A program made the translations under genes and the position numbers. Below are positions 33,177 to 41,223 of a stretch of 64,000 nucleotides of DNA, piece by piece (position 1 is the first letter of the stretch; each line of letters starts with the position of its first letter). This DNA comes from a bacterium. GTDB lineage: Bacteria; Hinthialibacterota; Hinthialibacteria; H5-UNCL2. A model generated the notes under the pieces. It was not told the DNA's origin. It made no database searches and saw only the letters and a list, made by a program, of their open reading frames with translations. Where the stretch lies: positions 744,001 to 808,000 of the forward strand of contig JABTUV010000001.1 in assembly GCA_015075175.1 (NCBI GenBank). The letters are read 5' to 3'.

Positions 33177-35637
33177 GGTGGGGAGTCGCAGCAGGCCTTT
33201 CAATGGGGCTGTGCGCACTGTTGCCGGCGCAGCCGGGGGGCGTGGAACCCGTTCGTCCCGCCATCATCCTGACGGCGGAGAAGAAGCAACTGGACTTCGC
33301 CGATGGGTTGTTCGAGCAACGCCAATACGCGCAGGCTCTGGAGGAGTACGTCAAGTTTCTGGCGCAGTTTCCCGAGTCGGCCTCACGAGAGGCGGCGGCC
33401 CGCCGCCGCGCCGTGTGCCTGTCGGAGCTGGCTCGCACCGACGAGGCGCTGGCCGCCTTCCGCCAGTACATCCACGATTTCCCCGCGTCCGACAAGCTGG
33501 CCGAAGCTGAGACGCAGATCGGCATCCTGCTCTTGAAAAAGGGTGAGCTGGCCAACGCCGCCCCGACCCTCTACGCCGTGGTGCAACGTCGTGGGGTAGC
33601 GGGTCCCACCCTGGAAATGGCGCTCTACTACCTGGGCCAGACCAACTACCAGCGCGGCAAGTGGAGTGAGTGCGGGCAGCAGATGAAAGACTATGTCACG
33701 CGCTTCCCCAAGGGCGCCTACGCCCCGCTGGCGCGCTACTATCTGGCGGAGTGCCTGCGCAAACAAAACCAATCGCGCGAGGCCGTGCCCCACTATCGCG
33801 AGGTTCTCAAACTCGCCGAGGGTCCGCAGGCCGGCGAATACGCCGACCTCGTGGAGAAGGCCCAGTACAACCTGGCGGAGGCGCTCTACGAGACGGGGCA
33901 GTTCGCCGAAGCGGGCGCGACGTTCACCGGCTTGGCCGAGAAATTTCCCAACAGCGCGCTGGCGGAGACGGCCGCCTACCAGGCGGTCTGGGCGGCCAGC
34001 GCCGAGAACAATCAGGACCGGACGCTGACCGCCGCCCAACGCTTCGTTACCCGCCATCCCAGGAGTCCGCTGCGCTTCTCGGTGATGAGCCTTCTGGCCG
34101 GCGCGCAGTTTGACAAGAAGGACTACGACGGCGCGGCCAACACCTACCGGGCCATCATTGCGGGCACGACCGATCCGCGCGAGCGTTTCTTGTCGGAGGT
34201 GCGGCTCCTGTGGTGCGATTTCGAGGCCGGCCGCACCGAGAACGTGATCGAGGGCGCGCGGAAACTGGTGGAATCCCCCCCACCCCCCCTTATTGAGAGG
34301 GGGACGGGGGAGGCAAGCGGCCGCAGTCCACATCCCGAGCTGTCGGCCGTGCATCTCTTGTGGGGAAGTGCGCTGTACCGGCAGGGTAAGTACAGCGAAG
34401 CGCTGGAGCGGTTCCGGCAGGTGACGCGCGGTTATCCCGAGAGCGCGGATGCGCCCGCGGCCGCCTATTACGGCGCTCTGTGCCTGTACGCGCAGGCTCA
34501 ATATGCCGAGGCGGCGCGCGCCTTCGAGGAATATGCCACCCGCTTTACCACCCGCGACGACGCCCCCTTCGCCCTCTGGCTGGCGGGCGAAGCGCACCGT
34601 CAGGCGGGCGACCCCGCCGCCGCCGCCGACCGCCTGACGACTTTGCTTGCCAAGTATCCGGCCTTCGCGCGCCGGGACGACGCGTTGTACAGCCTCTTTC
34701 TCTCCTATCAGGCGCTGGCCAAAACCGACGAGATGGTCGCGGCAGGCGAGGAGATTCTCGCCGGCAGTTGCGCACCCGAGCGTGCGGCCGAGGTTTATTA
34801 CTCGATTGCCCTCTGCTACAGCGACCATGACGACTACGCTCGTGCGGTCGAGTACGCGCGCAAGGTCTTGTCGCTTGGGGGTGTGGAGCAGGCGACCGGA
34901 GGCATCGCGTCGGCGGCGCGGTATCTTCTGGCGCTGGGCCTCTCCGAGCAGGGCAAGCTGGACGAGAGCGCGGCGGAGCTGGCCAGGTTGCTGCTGGCCG
35001 ACCCGCCCTATGACCGCGTGGACATGCGCTTTCACGTGTGGGCGGCGCAGTACCTGTTTCAGAAGGGGCAGTGGAAGGAGAGCCGCGCGCTGTGGGAGCG
35101 GCTCTTGGCGCGCCCGGAGGCGGGCGACTACCAGGCGGAGGCGCGCCTGCGCATCGGCCAGGCCAGCGCCCGTTTGGGCGATCAGGCCGCCGCCCGCCGG
35201 CAGCTCCTGGATTTCGTCAAGGCCTATCCGGATACCATGGAGGCCGCGGAGGCGCGCCTGGACATCGCCCGCACCTACGCCGCCGAAAAGCAATGGAAGA
35301 CCGCCCTGGACTTCTTCGAGCAGAGCAAGGAGATCAATCTCTACAGCGACGAGAATGACCAGATCGTCCTGGGCATCCAGGCGGCGGTGGAAGCGGCCGA
35401 ATGCCGTCTCCACCTGGGCGACGACAAGACCGCCCTGCGCGATCTCCTGTACGTGGTCACGATGTTCGATTACTCCGACGAGTATCGCCCGCGCGCGCTG
35501 TACCGGCTGGGCGAGGCGCTGGAGAAGACGGGGACAAGGCGGCCCGTGAGCGCTGGCAGGAGGTCGTGGCGAAGTTTCCCAAGTCCGGTTGGGCGAAAGA
35601 GGCGCAGAAGAGACTGGCGCCGGCCGGTTCGTCCTGA
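33173..35637 (+). CDS. Large exported TPR protein of the ExbB/ExbD operon, frameshifted near the end
   Basis: The start is GTG 33173, overlapping the exbD stop. The signal peptide is GVAAGLSMGLCALLPAQ. About 800 residues of tetratricopeptide repeats follow (for example QRQYAQALEEYVKFLAQFPE, AEALYETGQFAEAGATFTGL, ALYRQGKYSEALERFRQVTR), many of the YbgF/CpoB and BamD-like form with FP near each end. Near 35528 one base is missing (GGGACAAG for GGCGACAAG); the other frame continues DKAARERWQEVVAKFPKSGW and ends AGSS at TGA 35635-35637. Near the middle an in-frame insert (34274-34333) encoding ESPPPPLIERGTGEASGRS is not TPR and is made of repeat DNA. It probably connects the ExbBD motor to the cell envelope in the periplasm, comparable to CpoB next to TolQRA. 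Confidence 0.75.
34274..34333 (+). repeat. Composite repeat inserted in frame inside the TPR gene
   Basis: CCCCCCACCCCCCTTATTGA followed by AGAGGGGGACGGGGG forms a C/G hairpin, followed by GCAAGCGGCCGCAGTCCACA. The same order of parts is at 62391-62459. About 60 bases keep the reading frame open and add a Pro-rich stretch between two TPR units. Confidence 0.75.
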
Positions 35638-35671
35638 TGGGTGGGAGTGGCGTGCGCACGGGAAGAGTGGG

Positions 35672-37369
35672 ATGAAAGAGCGCAAACTGGTCTATTGGGC
35701 GCTGGTGGCTTCGCTCCTGATCCACTTTGGATTCATGGTGTACAGCGGGCGGATCCGGATCGATCTCGGGCCGTCGCCGGAGAATCTGGAGTTGTTCCAG
35801 TTCGACTTGGTAGACAGTCTGCCGCCGGAGCTGGGGATGCGGGCGATCAAGCGGGAGGTCATGCCGGACCCGTCGCAGGTCCCGCGGGACCGCGACACGT
35901 TGCCGCGGCCCCGGGTGGGCGCGGCCCGGCCGGACGCGGCGCCCACGCCCAACCTGCCCGGACCGGCGCGCGACGCGCAACCGACGCCGGCGGCGGTCGA
36001 GGCGCCGGAGGCGCCCCTGCCGGTGATGACCGTGGAAGGCCGGGCCGAGGAGCGGCTGCGGGACTGGCTGGCGGGGGAATCGTCCAGCGCACCGGCCGAT
36101 CGCGCCACGCCGGTCGACAAGACCGGCCCTCGCGTCGTGCAGGCGCCGGCGGGCGGCGCGCCGCCCCCGCCCGTCGCCAAGAGCGCCCTGCCCTCCGCCG
36201 ACCTCTCCGCCGTGGGCGCGCCCAGGGGCGGCCCGACCCGCCAGGACGCCGTCAAACTTGAGCCGCCGCGCCTGCGGCCCCCGCGCGAACAGCGCCCCAG
36301 TCTTGCCCCCGCCGAACTGGCCGCCTTGGACCGCCGCAACTACGAGAATATCGAGGCCTTCCTCGATTTCAAACTGGAGACTTACCACAATCCCCGCGGC
36401 GAGGGCTTCTTCCGTATTACCATCGTCCCCAACCAGAGGGCGCTGGCCCTGCCCGTCCTGCGCAAGGACGTGGTCTTCTGTTTGGACGCCTCCCGCAGCA
36501 TTGGTCCGTTGACTTTTCGGGAACTGACCAAGGGGGTAAATACCTGCATCGCGCGGCTGCGTCCCGAGGATCGCTTCAACCTGGTGGGTTTCGAGACCAA
36601 GGACACCAGGTTTGTCGATGGCCTGGCGCCGGCGACCCCCGCCGCCAAGGAGGCCGCCATCGCGCTCCTCTCCCGCTTCCGCGCCGAGGGCCTGACCAAC
36701 ATCTACTCCGCCCTCGTCCCCATCTCGCAGATCGGCGGCGGCTACAACCATCCCTTCATCGTGCTGCTCTTCTCCGATGGCCGCGCCAATCGCGGCGTTC
36801 TGGACAGCAGCAAGATCATCAACGACATGACCGAGAACATCAAGGTCAACTCCAGCATCTTCGCCTTGGGCGTGGGCGGGCGCGTCAACGAGTATCTCTT
36901 GGACCTTCTGACCATGCGCAACAAGGGCCGCAGCTTCTTCGCCCCGGAGACGGTCCAGGTCGCTTACGAGGTGCGAAAACTCTTCGACCGCATCGCCGAT
37001 CCCTTGATGATCAACGTGGACTATCGCTTCTCGGGCGAGGTGGGCGAGCGCGTGTATCCGGGCCGCCTGCCCGACCTGTATCGCAACGGCGACCTCGTGC
37101 TCGTGGGGCGCATGGGGAGCGAGAAGGGCGTGACGCTGGGCATCAGCGGGCAGTTTACCGACGTGCGGCGGCACGCGGTTTTCACGCGCGACTATCCAGG
37201 CCAAGACAACGGCGGACCCGAGATCGAGCGGCAGTACGGCTACTATGCCATGTACGAAGTGATCGAGCGCATCTGCCGGCAGGGGCGAGACCCGGTGCTC
37301 TTGTCCGAGCTGGACCGGGTCTCGCGCCAGTACGGCGTGGCCAAACCGGACTACGCCGAATTCCGCTAG
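35672..37369 (+). CDS. TonB-like membrane-anchored protein with von Willebrand factor A domain
   Basis: The 565-residue product starts at ATG 35672. A short cytosolic N-terminus (MKERKLVYWALVASLLIHFG) with one helix ending in a His-containing LLIHFG resembles TonB, and is followed by about 190 residues rich in Pro and Ala (PRPRVGAARPDAAPTPNLPG). In place of a TonB C-terminal domain there is a vWA domain: the MIDAS motif DASRSIG after VVFCL, then PEDRFNLVGFETKDTRF, IYSALVPISQIGG, and FIVLLFSDGRANRG. The final part (YGYYAMYEVIERICRQGRD) is helical. As the last gene of exbB-exbD-TPR, it is the likely periplasmic effector energised by ExbBD. A vWA effector in this position binds a protein or metal-dependent ligand instead of a TonB box. 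Its function is unknown. Confidence 0.75.
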   Translation: MKERKLVYWALVASLLIHFGFMVYSGRIRIDLGPSPENLELFQFDLVDSLPPELGMRAIKREVMPDPSQVPRDRDTLPRPRVGAARPDAAPTPNLPGPARDAQPTPAAVEAPEAPLPVMTVEGRAEERLRDWLAGESSSAPADRATPVDKTGPRVVQAPAGGAPPPPVAKSALPSADLSAVGAPRGGPTRQDAVKLEPPRLRPPREQRPSLAPAELAALDRRNYENIEAFLDFKLETYHNPRGEGFFRITIVPNQRALALPVLRKDVVFCLDASRSIGPLTFRELTKGVNTCIARLRPEDRFNLVGFETKDTRFVDGLAPATPAAKEAAIALLSRFRAEGLTNIYSALVPISQIGGGYNHPFIVLLFSDGRANRGVLDSSKIINDMTENIKVNSSIFALGVGGRVNEYLLDLLTMRNKGRSFFAPETVQVAYEVRKLFDRIADPLMINVDYRFSGEVGERVYPGRLPDLYRNGDLVLVGRMGSEKGVTLGISGQFTDVRRHAVFTRDYPGQDNGGPEIERQYGYYAMYEVIERICRQGRDPVLLSELDRVSRQYGVAKPDYAEFR

Positions 37370-37370
37370 T

Positions 37371-37453
37371 ATGTGGAGTGCGGCAGCTTGCTGCCGCGAT
37401 GTCGAAAAGGACCTGTGAGACCCATGCGCGGCGGCAAACTGCCGCAGTCCAAA
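37371..37453. repeat. TGGACTGCGGCAGC-family palindrome between convergent stops
   Basis: TGTGGAGTGCGGCAGCTTGC (37372 on) begins two bases after the vWA-gene stop. Its complement ends at 37451, directly beside the RidA stop. About 30 unrelated bases separate the arms. As RNA it may end or protect both convergent transcripts. Confidence 0.8.
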
Positions 37454-38455
37454 TCATACCGCGGCGATGACGTCGATTTCGACCGCCACGTCCCTGGGCA
37501 GGCGCGCCGCCTGAACGGTCGAGCGCGCGGGCCGGGCCTTGCCGAAATACTCGGCGTAAATCTCGTTCAACTCGCCGAAGCGATTCATGTCGGCGAGATA
37601 GATCGTCACCTTCACCGCCGCATCCAGGCTGCTGCCGGCAGCCTCAAGCACCGCCTTGAGATTGTCCAGCACGCGACGCGCTTCTTCCTTGAAATCGGCG
37701 TTGCACAGTTGTCCCGTCGCCGGATGCAGGGCGATCTGGCCGGCGGTGAAGACAAGTCCTCCCGCCACGACCGCCTGGCTGTAAGGTCCGATGGGTTGCG
37801 GGGCGTGGTCGGTATGGACGATTTCTCGTGTCATGGTCAGCTCCGTGTTTTGGGCGTATTGTTGCGACAGGAGCGCGGCGGCGATGAGGTCGAGCGCGAC
37901 GCGATTGCGGCCGCCGCCGGTGATCAAGAGGTGGGCGTGGGAGGCGGAGGGCCAGACGTGCCGCTCGTGCATGGGGCGCACGCTCGCTTCGTACTGCCGG
38001 GCGACCGAGTCGGGGGTGCGGCCTCGCTCGGCGACGTCGCGCTCCAGCCGCCGCTGATAGGCGACCTCGGGTGGGACCTCTATGAAGAGCAGGAGGTCCG
38101 CCCGTTCGCGCAACTCGGGTACGGCAAGCGCCAGGATGCCCTCGATGAGCAGAAACGGCGGCGGCGCAAGCCGCTCGGTCTCTTTCGCGCGCACGTGCCG
38201 GCGGTAGTCGTACACGGGCAGATCCACCGATTCTCCCCCGCGCAACGCGGTCATCTGCTCGCACAACAGCGGAAGATCGAAGCTCTCCGGCGCGTCGAAA
38301 TTGCGGCCGCTTCGCTCCGGCTCCGGCAGGTGCGAGAGATCGCGATAGTAGCGGTCCATGCCCAGCACAACAAGGCCGGACACACGCTCCGACAACTCCC
38401 GCGCCCAGAGCGTCTTCCCCGATCCGCTTCCGCCGCCGAGAAGAATCGTGTACAT
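37454..38455 (-). CDS. Uridine kinase-like domain and RidA domain in one reading frame
   Basis: One open frame of 333 residues holds two known proteins. Residues 1 to about 205 are a P-loop nucleoside kinase: GGGSGSGKTLWARELSER (Walker A), MDRYYRDLSH, FDAPESFDLPLLCEQM and RRLERDVAERGRTPDSV, as in uridine kinase, which makes UMP. Residues about 208-333 are RidA/YjgF (MTREIVHTDHAPQPIGPYSQ, VFTAGQIALHP, and RSTVQAARLPRDVAVEID with the catalytic Arg), a deaminase that clears reactive enamines. An ATG at 37834 preceded by GGAG suggests that RidA can also be started separately. In the next frame a TGA lies right before that ATG, so a lost base could have joined two normally separate genes. The start at 38455 has no clear SD but follows an AAGATT repeat. 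Confidence 0.8.
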   Translation of the reverse strand: MYTILLGGGSGSGKTLWARELSERVSGLVVLGMDRYYRDLSHLPEPERSGRNFDAPESFDLPLLCEQMTALRGGESVDLPVYDYRRHVRAKETERLAPPPFLLIEGILALAVPELRERADLLLFIEVPPEVAYQRRLERDVAERGRTPDSVARQYEASVRPMHERHVWPSASHAHLLITGGGRNRVALDLIAAALLSQQYAQNTELTMTREIVHTDHAPQPIGPYSQAVVAGGLVFTAGQIALHPATGQLCNADFKEEARRVLDNLKAVLEAAGSSLDAAVKVTIYLADMNRFGELNEIYAEYFGKARPARSTVQAARLPRDVAVEIDVIAAV

Positions 38456-38470
38456 GGAGTTGAAATCTAC

Positions 38471-38575
38471 CGATTGCGATTCTTAATCTTAATCTTAATC
38501 TTAATCTTAATCTTGCTCTTACTCTTGCTCTTAATCGTAATCTTACTCTTGCTCGTACTCCTACTCGTATTCGGA
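38471..38575 (-). repeat. AAGATT-type repeat array upstream of the uridine kinase gene
   Basis: On the minus strand the array reads AAGATTAAGATTAAGATTAA several times plus AAGAGC, AAGAGT and AAGATTACG variants, about 30-120 bases before the ATG at 38455. Plus-strand frames through it are low-complexity Leu/Ile artefacts. Confidence 0.8.
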
Positions 38576-38589
38576 TCGGCTGAAGGGCC

Positions 38590-40500
38590 TCACACCCGAT
38601 TGGCCAGCCAGGTCTCCAAGCCTGCCACGACCAGCGCCAACCACAGGAGCAGTCCGGTCAGGCTGCGATAGCGGCCGGTATCGAAGGGCGCGGCGGAGAG
38701 GGTGTCGGGGGTGGCGGAGAGCAGGCCGAAGCCGCGCGCCGACAGGTTTTCCAGAAGCGCCGGATCGGGTGGCGAGACGTCCGATTCGGCGGTCACGGCC
38801 ATGCGCTCGATGCGCGGCGCCCGTTGTACGTCCGGGTCCAGGAGATACTTGAAGGCGACCTGGTTGCCGATCACGAAGGCGGGCGAAACCGCCAGCGTGG
38901 AATCCTCCAGCGACAGGCCCACGGAGACGACGACGATCTGTCCGCCCAGCGCGCGCTTGACTCCGGCCAGGACCGCGTGGCCGTCGGCTGCGCGCAGCCA
39001 AGCCCGATCCAGGCCGGAAAGGGCGCGGGCCGCGCGCACGTCGACGCGTCCCCACAGTTCGGGCGAAATCTCGGCCAGCTCCTCCGTGAAGGGATCGTCC
39101 GGCGGTGCGGTTTCCAAAGAGGCGTGGGTCACGGAGGCGCCGGCTTCCACGCCCAGAGCTGAAAGAAAGCGGCCGGCGCCGCTCGACGCGGGGTAGTACA
39201 GCAGACCGCGTCCCTGGCGAAGATGCTCCTGCGCGCGCGCGACCGCGTCCGCGTTCCAGGCCCCCGGTGTCTCTTCCAGAAGAATCAGGATGTCTCGTGG
39301 GGTCGTGAGCGCATCGGCCAGCGTGGCGGGCGCGATGAACTCGCTTTCGGCGGCGATGGGCGCCGACTCCTCGCCGGAAAGCAGCGCGCGGTACGCGCGG
39401 GCCGCCAGCCCCTCGGGATTGTCGGCGACGACCAAGACCCGCGGGCGCGGCAGAATGGGTACGACCACCGATGCCTCGTTGTCGGCGGCGATGGCGTCGG
39501 GATAGTCAAAACCCTCTTCCACGCTCAACTGGAAGTGGGCGGAGATTTCGGAAGCGGAGGCGGCGCGGGGAGAGGCGAGCATGAAGCGATGCCGTACGAT
39601 GCCGCCGCGCGCCGCGGGGTTGGGGCGGAAGCGCGTCTCCTGGCTGGCGGAGGGCACGCCGGCGACGCTCCAGCGCTCGACCAACCCGGGAGCGTCCAGC
39701 GAGCCGAAATTGGCCAGCGTGATGCCTGCTTCGCCGGTCTCTCCGGCAAGCAGCGGAAGCCGGGAGAGGTCCACGTCGCCGACGGCCAGATTGCCCTTGC
39801 CCAAGGGAACCGGCACAAGCAGGAAGGCGACGGAGGGATGGCGCTCCAGGAGGGCGGCGGCGCCGCGCGCCAACGCCTCGGTGGGACGCGGGGCGAAATC
39901 CGAGAGGATGAACACCGTGCCCGCGGCATATTCCTCCAGCCGCCGCGCCGCCGCCTCCGCCGATTCCAGTAGGTGCGTGTCGCGTCCGGCCACCGCCAGT
40001 TGCGCCAGGCCCTCGCGCGCCCGCTCGCGGCTGCGCGTGAAGAGCGGCAGGTCTCCCACGATCCCGTCCGCGAACGGCAGGAGCAGGATGTCGCTCTGGC
40101 TGTCGATGGTCGAGAGCACGCTCTCGGCCAGTTGCCGGGCGGCGTCCAGGCGGCTGCGCCCCCCCTCGCGCGCGCTCATGCTGGGGGATACATCCACCAG
40201 GAGCACCACGCCCGAGCGGGGAGCCCCGCCCAAGAGGTCCCACCAGCGTCCTGCCGCGCCCACTCTGACGTTGAGTTGCGCCAGCGCCAGCACCACCAGT
40301 GCGATCACCAGCAGGCGCAGAAAGAGGAGAAGCAATTGCTGCACCTTCAGCGACCAGAAGCGGTGCTTTTGCGCGTCCAGGAGAAAGTCCACGAAGGCGA
40401 AGGGCAAGCGGCGCGTGATGCGACGCCGCTCCAGGTGCAGGAGAATGGGAACGGCCAAAGCCAAGAGTCCGTAAAGCGCGATGGGGTTGGCGAAGAACAT
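38590..40500 (-). CDS. BatA-type membrane protein with von Willebrand A-like domain
   Basis: The 636-residue product begins with the BatA double-helix signature (MFFANPIALYGLLALAVPIL, RITRRLPFAFVDFLLDAQKH, LLLLFLRLLVIALVVLALAQ). A vWA domain follows with the MIDAS DVSPSMSAREG, then a long periplasmic region and a C-terminal helix (SLTGLLLWLALVVAGLETWL). The central part resembles the DUF4350/glutamine-amidotransferase-like region of BatA-like proteins (RVLVVADNPEGLAARAYRAL). These proteins occur with MoxR/DUF58 systems; here there is none adjacent, but two more BatA/vWA genes and DUF58 are at 55-61 kb. It lies eight bases downstream of the TPR lipoprotein gene. Its role is unknown. Confidence 0.85.
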   Translation of the reverse strand: MFFANPIALYGLLALAVPILLHLERRRITRRLPFAFVDFLLDAQKHRFWSLKVQQLLLLFLRLLVIALVVLALAQLNVRVGAAGRWWDLLGGAPRSGVVLLVDVSPSMSAREGGRSRLDAARQLAESVLSTIDSQSDILLLPFADGIVGDLPLFTRSRERAREGLAQLAVAGRDTHLLESAEAAARRLEEYAAGTVFILSDFAPRPTEALARGAAALLERHPSVAFLLVPVPLGKGNLAVGDVDLSRLPLLAGETGEAGITLANFGSLDAPGLVERWSVAGVPSASQETRFRPNPAARGGIVRHRFMLASPRAASASEISAHFQLSVEEGFDYPDAIAADNEASVVVPILPRPRVLVVADNPEGLAARAYRALLSGEESAPIAAESEFIAPATLADALTTPRDILILLEETPGAWNADAVARAQEHLRQGRGLLYYPASSGAGRFLSALGVEAGASVTHASLETAPPDDPFTEELAEISPELWGRVDVRAARALSGLDRAWLRAADGHAVLAGVKRALGGQIVVVSVGLSLEDSTLAVSPAFVIGNQVAFKYLLDPDVQRAPRIERMAVTAESDVSPPDPALLENLSARGFGLLSATPDTLSAAPFDTGRYRSLTGLLLWLALVVAGLETWLANRV

Positions 40501-40508
40501 GGCGCGGG

Positions 40509-41042
40509 TCAGGGAAGAATCTGGTTCGGGTTCAGTTTGAGAAGCCGCGAGCGCGCCTGGGTGAAGAAGGGATCGGCCTCGATGGCTTTGCGATAGTAGA
40601 CGGCGGCTTCTTCGGTGCGGCCGGCGCGCTCGGCCAGGAGTCCCAGGTTATAGGGATAAGCGGCGACCTTGGGCGCCAGCTGCATGGCGCGCTTGTAACT
40701 GCCCTCCGCCAGCGCCGGATCGCCCGACATCACCGCCGCGCGCGCCAGGTTCTCCAGGAAATCGAGATTGTTGGGCTGGATGCGCACGGCGTGCTGGAAG
40801 CAGGTGACCGCCTCGGAATAGCGCTTGCGCGTGAAGTACAACCGTCCCAGTTGATTGTGGGCGAACTCGTTGTTGGGATTATCCTTGATCGCGGCCCTGA
40901 ATTCCTTCTCCGCCGCGTCCGGGTCGGAAAGGAACAACTGCACCCCTCGGTTGTAATGGTCGGTACTGCCGGCGGTGGGCGTGGAGCAGCCCTGCAAGGC
41001 CAAAACCAGCAACGCCCCCGCGGGAAGAGTCCACACGCGCAT
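40509..41042 (-). CDS. TPR lipoprotein
   Basis: The 177-residue product starts at ATG 41042 (MRVWTLPAGALLVLALQGCS), seven bases after GAGG; the lipobox is LQGC, so it should be a lipoprotein. Four or five TPR units follow (DHYNRGVQLFLSDPDAAEKE, EFAHNQLGRLYFTRKRYSEA, LDFLENLARAAVMSGDPALA). This resembles PilF/PilW-type or Bat-associated TPR proteins. It sits between the BatA-like gene (eight bases downstream) and pilT (180 bases upstream). A pilotin-like role for the type IV pilus system is possible but unproven; PilF is normally larger. Confidence 0.7.
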   Translation of the reverse strand: MRVWTLPAGALLVLALQGCSTPTAGSTDHYNRGVQLFLSDPDAAEKEFRAAIKDNPNNEFAHNQLGRLYFTRKRYSEAVTCFQHAVRIQPNNLDFLENLARAAVMSGDPALAEGSYKRAMQLAPKVAAYPYNLGLLAERAGRTEEAAVYYRKAIEADPFFTQARSRLLKLNPNQILP

Positions 41043-41188
41043 GAATCGACCTCGCGCTCCCAGCCTGCGGCCGTCCCCGCCCATGGGGGTAGGCGGGTCC
41101 CTGGACCCGGCCCACGACCGTTGCCTGCGACGGTAAACGCAATGCCAACCACAATCAAGGGCCGACCGCTGTTGTGTTTCGCGCTCGT

Positions 41189-41223
41189 CTCATAGACCCC
41201 ATGGGTCCCATACGTCCCATTCT
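41189..41223 (-). repeat. ATGGGACC-type short repeat directly after the pilT stop
   Basis: Immediately downstream of the TAA at 41224-41226 (minus strand), the sequence is AGAATGGGACGTATGGGACC and on to CATGGGGTCTATGAG. Confidence 0.65.

Noticed and set aside
38456-38671. Plus-strand Leu/Ile-rich frame as a membrane peptide
   Set aside because: It is the translation of the AAGATT hexamer array on the wrong strand.
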